The position numbers and the translations under genes are program-made. A stretch of DNA of 64,000 bases, taken from the NCBI GenBank assembly GCA_028288485.1, contig JAQBNO010000034.1:33378-97377 (forward strand), written 5' to 3'. Of this stretch, positions 53,846 through 62,103 are shown piece by piece (the stretch's first letter is position 1; every line of letters begins with the position of its first letter). Origin of the DNA: Segetibacter sp. (GTDB lineage Bacteria; Bacteroidota; Bacteroidia; Chitinophagales; Chitinophagaceae). Below the pieces are notes generated by a model that worked only from the letters and a program-made list of their open reading frames with translations, made no database searches and was not told where the DNA came from.

Positions 53846-53875
53846 TTGCCCCGTCCCCTACATCCGCTAATTTTG
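53846..53875 (+). promoter_or_regulatory. Bacteroidota-type sigma promoter for lysS
   Basis: TTG at 53846-53848, exactly 19 bases, then TAATTTTG at 53868-53875 (matching TAnnTTTG). Predicted start about 53881, 20 nt before the lysS ATG. Confidence 0.65.
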
Positions 53876-53900
53876 CGCTCTTTAAATCATTTTAAATAGT

Positions 53901-55448
53901 ATGAGTGCACATTTTAGCGAGCAGGAACTAATACGACGTGAAAAGCTTGCAGGGTTGCAGAAGTTGGGCATTGATCCATTTCCGGCCCCTTTATATCCCG
54001 TTAGCAGAACCTCTGTTGATATTAAAGAAAACTACAAGGGCGAGGAGAATAAAGCAGACTTCGCAGACGTGTGCCTGGCTGGCCGTTTAATGAGTATACG
54101 CGACATGGGTAAAGCATCGTTCGCGGTTATCCAGGACAGTGTTGGTAAGATCCAGCTCTATGTGAAGCGCGACGACCTCTGCACGGGTGAAGACAAAACA
54201 ATGTATGACCAGGTTTGGAAAAAACTACTGGATATTGGGGATATTATCGGTGTTAAAGGCTATGTATTTACTACCAAGACAGGGGAAACCTCCATACACG
54301 TAAAGGAGTTTACCTTACTTACAAAGTCATTGAAGCCATTACCAGTTGTAAAGGAAGCTGAAGGACATACTTTTGATGCTGTTACCGATCCCGAGTTTCG
54401 CTACAGGCAACGTTATGCTGACCTGATTGTGAATCCGCATGTTAAGGAAGTATTTGTGAAGCGCACCAAACTGGTGAATGCTATCAGGGAATTTTTAAAC
54501 GAGCGAGGTGCGTTGGAAGTAGATACGCCTGTTTTACAAAGTATTCCCGGAGGTGCTGCTGCTAAGCCATTTATCACGCATCATAACGCGCTGGATGTTC
54601 CTTTTTACATGCGTATTGCAAACGAACTTTACCTGAAACGTTTGATTGTAGGTGGTTTTGATTGGGTATATGAATTCAGCCGGAACTTTAGAAATGAAGG
54701 AATGGACAGAACACACAATCCCGAGTTTACAGTGCTGGAGTTTTACACAGCGTATAAAGACTACGAATGGATGATGAATATTACAGAGCAGCTAATGGAA
54801 CGAACAGCTATAGCAGTAAATGGAACCACGAAAGCTGTGGTAGCCGATAAAGAAATAGATTTTAAAGCTCCATACCAACGGATCAGCATTTATGATGCTA
54901 TTAAAGAACACACAGGTTTTGATGTAAGTGAAATGAGTGAAGAACAACTACGCGACGTTTGCAGGCAACTGCACTTAAAAAGCGATGCAAGTATGGGTAA
55001 AGGAAAGTTGATCGACGAAATTTTTGGTGAAAAATGTGAAGAATATTATATCCAGCCAACTTTCATTATCGATTATCCTGTTGAAATGAGTCCACTGACA
55101 AAAAAGCACCGTAGCAAACCGGGACTGGTGGAGCGTTTTGAATTAATGGTGAATGGAAAGGAAATAGCCAATGCTTATACTGAGTTAAACGATCCCATTG
55201 ACCAGCGGGAAAGGTTTGAGGAACAGGTTAAACTGATGGAAAGAGGTGATGATGAAGCCATGTTCATTGATTATGACTTCTTACGGGCACTTGAATACGG
55301 AATGCCTCCTACCTCAGGAATTGGTATTGGAATAGACCGGTTGTGTATGTTAATGACTAACCAACCTTCGATACAGGATGTTTTGTTATTCCCGCAAATG
55401 AGGCCAGAAAAGATGGATAATGAAGTGCAGGCCGAAGATAAGAGTTAG
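53901..55448 (+). CDS. lysS: Lysyl-tRNA synthetase (class II)
   Basis: 515 aa. Charges tRNA-Lys. An N-terminal OB-fold anticodon-binding domain (ADVCLAGRLMSIRDMGKASF) precedes the class II core: motif 2 FSRNFRNEGMDRTHNPEFTV and motif 3 SGIGIGIDRLCMLMTN. The tRNA-Lys anticodon domain and length match LysS, not LysU-like truncations. An in-frame terminator-bounded single gene, with its own promoter upstream. Confidence 0.97.
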   Translation: MSAHFSEQELIRREKLAGLQKLGIDPFPAPLYPVSRTSVDIKENYKGEENKADFADVCLAGRLMSIRDMGKASFAVIQDSVGKIQLYVKRDDLCTGEDKTMYDQVWKKLLDIGDIIGVKGYVFTTKTGETSIHVKEFTLLTKSLKPLPVVKEAEGHTFDAVTDPEFRYRQRYADLIVNPHVKEVFVKRTKLVNAIREFLNERGALEVDTPVLQSIPGGAAAKPFITHHNALDVPFYMRIANELYLKRLIVGGFDWVYEFSRNFRNEGMDRTHNPEFTVLEFYTAYKDYEWMMNITEQLMERTAIAVNGTTKAVVADKEIDFKAPYQRISIYDAIKEHTGFDVSEMSEEQLRDVCRQLHLKSDASMGKGKLIDEIFGEKCEEYYIQPTFIIDYPVEMSPLTKKHRSKPGLVERFELMVNGKEIANAYTELNDPIDQRERFEEQVKLMERGDDEAMFIDYDFLRALEYGMPPTSGIGIGIDRLCMLMTNQPSIQDVLLFPQMRPEKMDNEVQAEDKS

Positions 55449-55535
55449 AAAAGTTAGAGACTATAGTTTAATAACGAAAGCTCACTGTAACCTGTAACTT
55501 TTTTCTAATTTACGCTATAGCCTGGTCAAAAGAAT

Positions 55536-55569
55536 AAAATAAAGGACTGCCTCCGCAGTCCTTTATTTT
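55536..55569. terminator. Perfect bidirectional terminator
   Basis: 15-bp perfect stem (AAAATAAAGGACTGC/GCAGTCCTTTATTTT), loop CTCC. It overlaps the stop codon of the convergent DUF6265 gene and terminates lysS. Confidence 0.92.
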
Positions 55570-56018
55570 ACCCGCCCATAATAGAAATCTGAAAACTTTC
55601 CATTGCCATTTTTAGTTCCTTCTACCCGGGCAACAATACTGTCATTACTTACAATCCTGTAAATGATGCGTTGAGGAAAATCATGTTCGTTATTTTCGAA
55701 TGTGAATGTGTTTTCTGAAAAGTTCTTCAACTTAAATTTAACCGGCTGTTTATTGTTCTGATCTTCTACGATAGGAATGTAATAAACGGATGTATCAACT
55801 TGCTGTAACGAAATAGTTTCAAGGGTGACGGTGTCTTTAGACCATACTTTATAGCTCCAGCCACTTAACGTATTTTCGTTCAAAACTCTCCATTCTTCAT
55901 AAATGATTCCCCTGCCCGTTTCCATTTTCCAAACGCCTACGAGAACAGCAAGCTTTTGAAAGGCTTTATCGGCTTTTAGGGTAAGCGTAATTACAAAAAG
56001 CAGCAGAAGAGACTTCAT
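55563..56018 (-). CDS. DUF6265 family protein
   Basis: 151 aa. Short hydrophobic N-terminus (MKSLLLLFVITLTLKADKAF), possibly a signal peptide, then the DUF6265 lipocalin-like fold with AVLVGVWKMETGRGIIYEEW, LSGWSYKVWSKDTVT, and the C-terminal NNEHDFPQRIIYRI. Bacteroidota protein of unknown role. Convergent with lysS across a shared terminator. Confidence 0.82.
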   Translation of the reverse strand: MKSLLLLFVITLTLKADKAFQKLAVLVGVWKMETGRGIIYEEWRVLNENTLSGWSYKVWSKDTVTLETISLQQVDTSVYYIPIVEDQNNKQPVKFKLKNFSENTFTFENNEHDFPQRIIYRIVSNDSIVARVEGTKNGNGKFSDFYYGRVK

Positions 56019-56209
56019 TTATACGTTTTATAGAAAATTACATCGTAAAACGGATAGAAGCAATGTAAATGAGTATTTGGGTCCTTATTCCTTTTTATAG
56101 CACGGCTTTAATTAAATATTCTTCCCGAAAAAGAATAACAATTCCGGTTCTTCACCTTCATAAAATGCTACTTCCACTAAACAAAAAGACTGCTGCTATA
56201 TATTGTAAG

Positions 56210-56268
56210 GTACAAGTGAGTGACACAACGGGGATGCAACAGAGAAACAAATGCTGGTAACAAAAAAA
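56210..56268 (+). repeat. Dispersed intergenic repeat, core type
   Basis: GTACAAGTGAGTGACACAAC is present exactly, followed by GGGGATGCAACAGAG and a GCTGGTAACAAAAAAAA tail. The 425-bp gap 56019-56443 holds this element and a TGGCAC half-site at 56393; no gene is seen. Confidence 0.88.
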
Positions 56269-56443
56269 ATCAATACAGCGTTGTAAATTATAAAGGCCCG
56301 GTTTAACGTATGCTTGGCGTCGGCGTAACGTTTATAACTGCCGCCACAAACTTTTTCTGCCCCTTTTTATTCAACGCGGGTAATTAAAAACATGGCACGC
56401 ATTTTTAATCAATTACTATTTTTCAAATGTAAAAAAACACATT

Positions 56444-56764
56444 ATGACACTAAATAACGATGGGCTTAGCAGCCTAAACGACCAGGAGAACCTGAAGTCT
56501 TCGTCAAACAGCAATGTGGAGGACATTAAAAGTAAAATTACTAATGACCTGGGCAATACAACTTTTACCGATGAAGAAATTGAACAGGCCAATAAACCTC
56601 AGCCAAATGTGATAACTAATGCAACAAGCGGATCGGGAAGCATAGGAACAGTAACACGCGATACTGAAAGGGTAAATGAAAGGGCTAATGAGGCGTCTGA
56701 TTCAACAGACACAAATACAGGCGGTATTGTTGCCGGAGCAGCTAAAGGCGCTTCACAATCATAG
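56444..56764 (+). CDS. Hydrophilic low-complexity protein
   Basis: 106 aa, no signal peptide, no hydrophobic core; rich in Asn, Ser, Thr, Asp, Gly (e.g. TFTDEEIEQANKPQPNVIT, STDTNTGGIVAGAAKG). It looks disordered, like stress-induced hydrophilin-type proteins, but there is no recognised domain. A partial sigma-54-like -24 (TGGCAC at 56393-56398) lies upstream without a good -12. A perfect terminator follows it, and the type III PKS operon begins 130 bp downstream. Confidence 0.7.
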   Translation: MTLNNDGLSSLNDQENLKSSSNSNVEDIKSKITNDLGNTTFTDEEIEQANKPQPNVITNATSGSGSIGTVTRDTERVNERANEASDSTDTNTGGIVAGAAKGASQS

Positions 56765-56780
56765 AGAAAATAGCTAACAG

Positions 56781-56818
56781 GATGTATGGGTAGAAAACTA
56801 TCCGTACATCTTTTTTTT
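56781..56818 (+). terminator. Terminator after the low-complexity gene
   Basis: 13-bp stem (GATGTATGGGTAG/CTATCCGTACATC with G.T pairs), loop AAAA, then eight T. It separates this gene from the following operon. Confidence 0.9.
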
Positions 56819-56855
56819 GCCTGCGACTTTCATTTAATGGTACTTTATATTTTCT

Positions 56856-56891
56856 ATGGCTTAAAGCACTAATTTTAAAATTAAAAGCCAT
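56856..56891 (+). promoter_or_regulatory. Hairpin just upstream of the UbiA start
   Basis: ATGGCTT (56856-56862) pairs with AAGCCAT (56885-56891), with the self-complementary TAATTTTAAAATTA (56870-56883) inside. It ends 3 bp before the TTG start and would affect ribosome access if it forms in RNA. Confidence 0.35.
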
Positions 56892-56894
56892 CTT

Positions 56895-57758
56895 TTGCTT
56901 CAACGCTCCACAATACAACTGCTCCGTTTTCATTTTTCTTATTTCTTAATGCCGGTATATTGGTTTGCACTCAGCTTCGTGGACAGCCTTAATATACCGA
57001 GGGCAATTTTGGTTTTTGTCATTCTTCACTTACTTGTTTACCCGTCGAGCAACGGTTACAACAGTTATATGGACAGGGACGAAGAGAGTATAGGAGGAAT
57101 AAAAAAACCATTGCAACCCACCAGGCAACTGTTTTTCACTTCGGTTGTTATGGATATCGTTGCAATCGCTTCTTCTTTCATCATTTCCGGTCTATTTGCC
57201 GGCTGTGTAATTACTTATATTATTTGTTCGCGGCTGTATAGTTACCGCGGGGTACGATTAAAGCAGTACCCATTGCTTGGCTATCTGACTGTGGTTATTA
57301 ACCAGGGTTCCCTTACTTTCTTTATGGTTTATCATGGGGTGGACGCAAACCTGACGAACCATATGACGTGGTTAGGATTAATTGCTGCCGCCTTTTTAAT
57401 TGGCGGCTTTTATCCTATCACGCAGGTTTATCAACACGAGGCCGATGCAAAGGACGGTGTAACGACTATTAGCATGATGTTGGGGAAAAGACTAACTTTT
57501 ATTTTTTGTGCAGTCATGTATTCTATGGCGATGTTTATTTTATGGTTGTATTATAGCTCGCATGAACTTTATTTACCGTTTGTTGTTTTACTAATCTTTT
57601 TCTTACCTGTTATCGTATATTTTGTCCGGTGGTTTTTACAAGTGACTAAAAATGATAGCATGGCCGATTTTAAGCACACCATGCAAATGAACTGGCTGGC
57701 AAGCACTTGCACCAGCCTTGCTTTTATAACAATAATCCTGATTCAACAATTTGGCTAA
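56895..57758 (+). CDS. UbiA-family prenyltransferase
   Basis: 287 aa with 7-8 membrane segments. Prenyl-diphosphate-dependent prenylation of an aromatic substrate. First Asp-rich motif NSYMDRDEESIGGIKKPLQP (about residues 55-74), second YQHEADAKDGVTTISMMLG (about 178-196). Start TTG at 56895; the next in-frame Met would remove the N-terminal helix. It overlaps the type III PKS start by 8 bp. In this setting it could move a prenyl group onto the PKS product. Confidence 0.9.
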   Translation: MLQRSTIQLLRFHFSYFLMPVYWFALSFVDSLNIPRAILVFVILHLLVYPSSNGYNSYMDRDEESIGGIKKPLQPTRQLFFTSVVMDIVAIASSFIISGLFAGCVITYIICSRLYSYRGVRLKQYPLLGYLTVVINQGSLTFFMVYHGVDANLTNHMTWLGLIAAAFLIGGFYPITQVYQHEADAKDGVTTISMMLGKRLTFIFCAVMYSMAMFILWLYYSSHELYLPFVVLLIFFLPVIVYFVRWFLQVTKNDSMADFKHTMQMNWLASTCTSLAFITIILIQQFG

Positions 57759-58830
57759 TATAATTTCGATAGGAACGGCTTTACCCGAATACTGTCATCA
57801 GCAGAATGACATTTTAAAGTTTATGCAGAAGGCTTACAAGCTTGGCGAAGGCGAATCGCGGAAGCTTGCTTTTTTATACAGGCAGAGTGAAATCCAAAAG
57901 CGCTATTCTGTTATCAACGATTTTGCGACACCAGAAAGTGATTGGCAGTTCTTAAAACCCTGCAATTGTTCACCTTCCCTGGATGAAAGAATGAAACTCT
58001 TTCAGCCGGAAGCGTTAAGTCTGTCGGTTGCTTCTATAGAAAATTGCATTGAAGGAATTATAGATGCAAACAGAATCACACACCTTATAACGGTAAGTTG
58101 TACCGGAATGAGTGCGCCGGGGCTTGATTTACAAATTGCGGAGACCTTGCAACTTCCGTCAAATATTTTCCGGACATCTGTAAATTTTATGGGCTGTTAT
58201 GCTGCCATTCATGCTTTAAAGATTGCTAAAATGATCTGCCATTCTTCAACAAAAGCAAATGTCATGATTGTATGTACTGAACTGTGTACTATTCATTTCC
58301 AGCAAAACTTTACCCATGACAATGCTGCCAGCAGTTTACTGTTTGGTGATGGTAGTGCCGCGGTTTTAGTTTCAAATACTTTGTCTTCCACTACCGCATT
58401 AACATTGAAGAGTTTTTATTCGGAAGTGAGTTATAAAGGGAAAGAAGACATGTCGTGGCAGTTAAGCAATCACGGGTTTTTGATGAAACTAAGTTCGTAT
58501 ATACCGCAGTTTATAGAGGAAGACATAGCAGCATTGGTAACCAAAGCCCTGGAAGAAAGTAACCTGCAACAAGATGAAATAACACACTGGTGTATACACC
58601 CAGGCGGAAAAAAAATACTGGAAGTGATACAATCACAACTATCGTTAAATACAGAAGACATGTCTTGTTCACGAAGCGTGCTTTCTAACTACGGCAACAT
58701 GTCGTCGCCGACGATTTTGTTCGTTTTAAAAGAAATCATGGAAGGATTACAGACTGGGCCTGCAAATGTATTTGGCGTAGCCTTTGGCCCTGGTTTAACA
58801 ATGGAAACTTTTATTGCTGCAAAAGGATGA
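57751..58830 (+). CDS. Type III polyketide synthase (chalcone/stilbene-synthase family)
   Basis: 359 aa from a TTG at 57751. Iterative malonyl-CoA condensation to an alkylresorcinol or alkylpyrone type product. The catalytic triad is intact: Cys149 (SVNFMGCYAAIHALK), His283 (HWCIHPGGKKILEV) and Asn316 (VLSNYGNMSSPTILFV). The GFGPG-like loop is FGVAFGPGLTMETF. No membrane segments. It is unlike FabH (KAS III), whose distal motif is not GNMSS. Overlap with the UbiA (8 bp) and methyltransferase (4 bp) genes points to one transcript. Confidence 0.94.
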   Translation: MANIISIGTALPEYCHQQNDILKFMQKAYKLGEGESRKLAFLYRQSEIQKRYSVINDFATPESDWQFLKPCNCSPSLDERMKLFQPEALSLSVASIENCIEGIIDANRITHLITVSCTGMSAPGLDLQIAETLQLPSNIFRTSVNFMGCYAAIHALKIAKMICHSSTKANVMIVCTELCTIHFQQNFTHDNAASSLLFGDGSAAVLVSNTLSSTTALTLKSFYSEVSYKGKEDMSWQLSNHGFLMKLSSYIPQFIEEDIAALVTKALEESNLQQDEITHWCIHPGGKKILEVIQSQLSLNTEDMSCSRSVLSNYGNMSSPTILFVLKEIMEGLQTGPANVFGVAFGPGLTMETFIAAKG

Positions 58831-59522
58831 ACCTCTCGGGCCGGTCATATGAAAAGGAACTATTAGACGAAGAACTCATTCCTTTTGCCGACATCCGGCA
58901 AAATATGGAGGAGCTTGATTTCATTAATACATGGCTAGGGGGACATCGAATAACAGTAACGGCATTTAAGCAGTTACTCTTGGGCAGAAAGAAGATTTCT
59001 GTTTGTGAAATTGGTAGCGGAGGCGGAGATAATTTACTGGCTATTTGCAGGTATTGCCGAAAACAACAAATAGAGATTAGCATTACCGGCATTGATATTA
59101 AAAAAGAATGCATTGATTTTGCGACACAACGAAGCTCTTTTCCACCTTCGGCCAAATGGATTACAAGTGACTATAGTAAAGTGAAGTTTAACGAGAAGCC
59201 CGATATTATTTTCTCCAGTTTGTTTTGTCATCACTTTACACACGAACAACTGGTATTTCAGTTTCAATGGATGAAAGACAATTGCACGCTCGGTTTTTTC
59301 ATCAATGATCTCCAAAGAAACTACATTGCTTATCATTCTATAAAGGTATTAACCCGTCTTTTTTCTTCCTCTTATCTTGTACAAAACGATGCACCCATAA
59401 GCGTAGCAAGAGGATTTAAACGTGCAGAGTTAGAAATAATATGCAGGGAAGCTGAAGTTGCCAAGGCAGTGATCAGGTGGAAATGGGCATTTCGATACTT
59501 GTTAACCTATATGCATGAATGA
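58827..59522 (+). CDS. Class I SAM-dependent methyltransferase
   Basis: 231 aa. Motif I KISVCEIGSGGGDNLLAICR near residue 55, followed by GIDIKKECIDFA and FINDLQRN. Likely O- or C-methylation of the polyketide ring. In Streptomyces srs clusters a methyltransferase acts after the type III PKS; the role here is inferred from that order. The ATG overlaps the PKS stop by 4 bp (ATGA) and the FAD gene begins 8 bp before its stop. Confidence 0.9.
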   Translation: MNLSGRSYEKELLDEELIPFADIRQNMEELDFINTWLGGHRITVTAFKQLLLGRKKISVCEIGSGGGDNLLAICRYCRKQQIEISITGIDIKKECIDFATQRSSFPPSAKWITSDYSKVKFNEKPDIIFSSLFCHHFTHEQLVFQFQWMKDNCTLGFFINDLQRNYIAYHSIKVLTRLFSSSYLVQNDAPISVARGFKRAELEIICREAEVAKAVIRWKWAFRYLLTYMHE

Positions 59523-60654
59523 ACAGGACGTGTACGATGTTGCTATAATAGGCGGTGGACTGGCTGGACTTAGTCTTGCTATTCAAAGTGCCGACTACGG
59601 GCTGAAAGTAATTCTGTTTGAGAAAGAAGTGTACCCATTTCACAAAGTCTGCGGCGAATATATCAGCCTCGAAAGTTGGAACTTTTTGCAACGGATGGGA
59701 ATTGATTTACAACAGTTGCGTTTACCGATTATAAAAACACTTGAACTTTCAGATGCCGGAGGCAGTAGCTACCAGTTTCATTTACACTTAGGCGGTTTTG
59801 GAATTAGTCGTTTTACACTCGATAACAGCCTGTATACAATAGCACTACAGAAAGGAGTTCGGGTAGAAACAAACAGTAAAGTAAATGACGCTATTTTTAA
59901 TAACGATCAATTTACCATTACAAGTTCAACCGTGTCGGTAAAGGCTAAAATTGCAGCCGGAGCTTTCGGTAAAAGAAGCAATATTGATGTAAAGTGGAAA
60001 AGGTCTTTTACAGTTCAAAAGCCAGGAGCCTTAAATAACTATATCGGCATTAAATATCATATTAATTATTCCCACGATCCAACTCATATAGCCCTGCACA
60101 ATTTTCATGATGGCTATTGCGGCTTATCCAGGATCGAAGATGATAAAAGCTGTCTTTGTTATTTAACAACAGCTGCTAATTTGAGATCCTGCCATAACTC
60201 TATTGCTGAATTGGAGGAACGGGTTTTATATAAGAACCCAAGGCTGAAAGATATTTTTAGTAAGGCAAGCTTTCTTTACGAGCAACCAATAGCCATTTCA
60301 CAAATAAGTTTTGAAAAAAAATTACAGGTAGAAAATCACGCATTAATGCTCGGCGATGCAGCAGGAATGATAAGTCCGTTATGCGGTAATGGAATGAGTA
60401 TGGCACTTCATTCTTCAAAACTTGCATTTGAAACTCTTTCAAAGTTTTTAACCGGCGACTTTTCCCGGCAGCAAATGGAGGAGGAATACACGCTGAAGTG
60501 GAAAAACCAATTTTCAAAAAGGTTATGGGTAGGACGCACGGTACAAAGGATTTTTGGTGGCAATACCTCTACTTCCCTATTTTTCAAGGCGATGCATTCT
60601 CTTCCATTTTTATCCGACATGGTAATCAGATCAACCCACGGAAAACCGTTTTAA
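59515..60654 (+). CDS. FAD-dependent oxidoreductase (geranylgeranyl reductase-like)
   Basis: 379 aa. FAD-binding Rossmann motif VAIIGGGLAGLSLA at residues 9-22, VCGEYISLESWNFLQRMG (typical of the geranylgeranyl-reductase/monooxygenase group), and the C-terminal GD motif NHALMLGDAAGMISPLCGNG. It could hydroxylate the aromatic ring as a flavoprotein monooxygenase (as SrsC does) or reduce an isoprenoid chain. ATG at 59515 inside the methyltransferase gene end. Confidence 0.9.
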   Translation: MNEQDVYDVAIIGGGLAGLSLAIQSADYGLKVILFEKEVYPFHKVCGEYISLESWNFLQRMGIDLQQLRLPIIKTLELSDAGGSSYQFHLHLGGFGISRFTLDNSLYTIALQKGVRVETNSKVNDAIFNNDQFTITSSTVSVKAKIAAGAFGKRSNIDVKWKRSFTVQKPGALNNYIGIKYHINYSHDPTHIALHNFHDGYCGLSRIEDDKSCLCYLTTAANLRSCHNSIAELEERVLYKNPRLKDIFSKASFLYEQPIAISQISFEKKLQVENHALMLGDAAGMISPLCGNGMSMALHSSKLAFETLSKFLTGDFSRQQMEEEYTLKWKNQFSKRLWVGRTVQRIFGGNTSTSLFFKAMHSLPFLSDMVIRSTHGKPF

Positions 60655-60658
60655 ACAA

Positions 60659-60700
60659 CACTGCCTGGAGCTAGATAAACATTTCCAGGCAGTTGTTTTT
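60659..60700 (+). terminator. Terminator of the type III PKS operon
   Basis: 10-bp stem ACTGCCTGGA/TCCAGGCAGT around a 14-nt loop, followed by TGTTTTTAT. Confidence 0.85.
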
Positions 60701-60713
60701 ATAGAAGCCGAAT

Positions 60714-61082
60714 TTAGAAAACCGGTATTTTCTTTTTTGTTTCGTCAGGATCATCCCCTATTTCGATGTCGGTATCCGTATCGTCATCCTCATCGTCGTC
60801 TTCGTCATCATCTTCTGTTCCCGTATATGCACGCATCGACAGCGTTTTGCCATCTTTTACCGGAGGTTCGTTTGCTACTGCAGTATTGTTATTTGCATCC
60901 TCTATATATTCCTGCTGTTCATCGCTCTTTTCGTACGACTTCTCTTGTTCTTCGGGCCTCACTACTCCCGAGCCATCCTGCACCTGGCTGTCACCCGTCG
61001 TCTTGGTATTGCCTTTCGAATCAGTTGAAGAGGTCTTTGTTTCTCCAGCCAGGTTTGGATCGCTATTATAGTTGTCTTCCAT
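60714..61082 (-). CDS. Acidic low-complexity hydrophilic protein
   Basis: 122 aa from the ATG at 61082 (MEDNYNSDPNLAGETKTS); an in-frame ATG at 61157 adds a hydrophobic leader lacking similarity and is unlikely. It is highly acidic, with an Asp/Glu tract of about 25 residues beginning near residue 90, and otherwise is Ser/Thr/Asn-rich. Probably disordered. Convergent with the PKS operon, and like the 56444 product it lacks domains. The 301-bp stretch 61083-61383 shows no ORF or terminator I can support. Confidence 0.72.
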   Translation of the reverse strand: MEDNYNSDPNLAGETKTSSTDSKGNTKTTGDSQVQDGSGVVRPEEQEKSYEKSDEQQEYIEDANNNTAVANEPPVKDGKTLSMRAYTGTEDDDEDDDEDDDTDTDIEIGDDPDETKKKIPVF

Positions 61083-61383
61083 GATAAAAAGTTTATAATG
61101 ATTAATTTCAGAAGTTGAAAAAACTATACCATTAGATTGCTGAAAATAAAGGTCCAAAACTTTTCAACACCAAACACAAACCGGTTATTAAGAGGAACAT
61201 TCGTAGAAGCAATAATAACTTCAATGAAAGTTACCAAATGGCAATTCCTTCGATAAACAAAAAAGATTTATGGATTTATGGAAAAAGGTAGGAGTGACTA
61301 GTTGTCGGCTTGTTAGCGCGAAATTTGGCAGCGAACCTTAAAAGGTTACAACTCGTATAATTGACTTATCGCTATTAAGATTA
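61083..61383. other. Gene-free stretch, no feature supported
   Basis: The region between the acidic protein and the response regulator has no repeat core, hairpin terminator or convincing ORF. Confidence 0.4.
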
Positions 61384-61755
61384 CTATTGTAGGAACTTAT
61401 CGATTTGCGATATCGATATTGGCTTCTCTACAACCTGCAGATGATGCCCGTCCTCACTATCATCGTCCGTCAGCTTATCAATGTCTGATTTATAAGTTGG
61501 TTTATTCGCACTAATTAAAAACAGATGCACGCCGGGAGCCGCTTCAAGTATATTTTTTGCAGCCGGCCATCCTAAACCGTCAGGAAGATTATTATCAAGA
61601 ATTACTATATCGGGTATTTTATCATGTACCAATCCTAATCCGTCATGCAGTGTATGAGAAATACTTACTTCGCAATTTTTCTTGGATAAATAGAATTGCA
61701 TCAGTAAACAAAAATCCACTTCATCATCTATGATTAATACTTTCTTCTTACCCAT
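61384..61755 (-). CDS. Single-domain response regulator (receiver only)
   Basis: 123 aa. CheY-like fold: the acidic pair in VLIIDDEVDFC, phospho-acceptor Asp in DIVILDNNLPDGLG, the Thr/Ser switch at LISAN and Lys in VEKPISIS. No output domain. The partner kinase is not in the window. Gene-free upstream: 61756-62061 has no supported feature other than the sigma-54-like site below it. Confidence 0.9.
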   Translation of the reverse strand: MGKKKVLIIDDEVDFCLLMQFYLSKKNCEVSISHTLHDGLGLVHDKIPDIVILDNNLPDGLGWPAAKNILEAAPGVHLFLISANKPTYKSDIDKLTDDDSEDGHHLQVVEKPISISQIDKFLQ

Positions 61756-62061
61756 GCTTTTAAATTGTAAAAAAATATTGCCAGTATATCTAACAAACGA
61801 TTTATATTACTTAGAAAGTATTTGTAGAAACAATTTCACATAAGGGGAGAAAAAAACAAGTTAGTTCGCCTGGTAACCCAGGATTTTTTATATAATATAA
61901 AGCGAGAATATCCCTGACCCTTGTTCCGGTTGATGCCAACTCCAACACACTTTTAATTTTACATTAAAAATAAACTACAATTCATTTTGCATGATTTTCA
62001 ATGAGTATCGAAAGTTATTCGAGTTCAAAAATTACAAATAGCCGGATTTAGACATTCATCA
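61756..62061. other. Gene-free stretch, no feature supported
   Basis: AT-rich intergenic sequence between the response regulator and the sigma-54-like element; no ORF, hairpin or repeat core identified. Confidence 0.4.
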
Positions 62062-62078
62062 TGGCACCATTCTTGTCA
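62062..62078 (+). promoter_or_regulatory. Sigma-54-like (RpoN) -24/-12 promoter element
   Basis: TGGCAC-N5-TTGTCA, the same layout as at 11910-11926. The predicted start (~62088) is 16 nt before the outer-membrane protein ATG at 62104, a plausible leader length. Confidence 0.5.
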
Positions 62079-62103
62079 ACTATGACGAAAAATTGAATAG
62101 TTT

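Noticed and set aside
56393..56409. TGGCAC half-site upstream of the low-complexity gene
   Set aside because: The -24 part fits RpoN but the -12 part is TTTAAT, so it is not called as a promoter.
57751..58830. Reading the type III PKS as a FabH (KAS III) enzyme
   Set aside because: The YGNMSS motif, the GCYAA cysteine context and the methyltransferase/FAD neighbours fit the chalcone-synthase family and not fatty-acid initiation.
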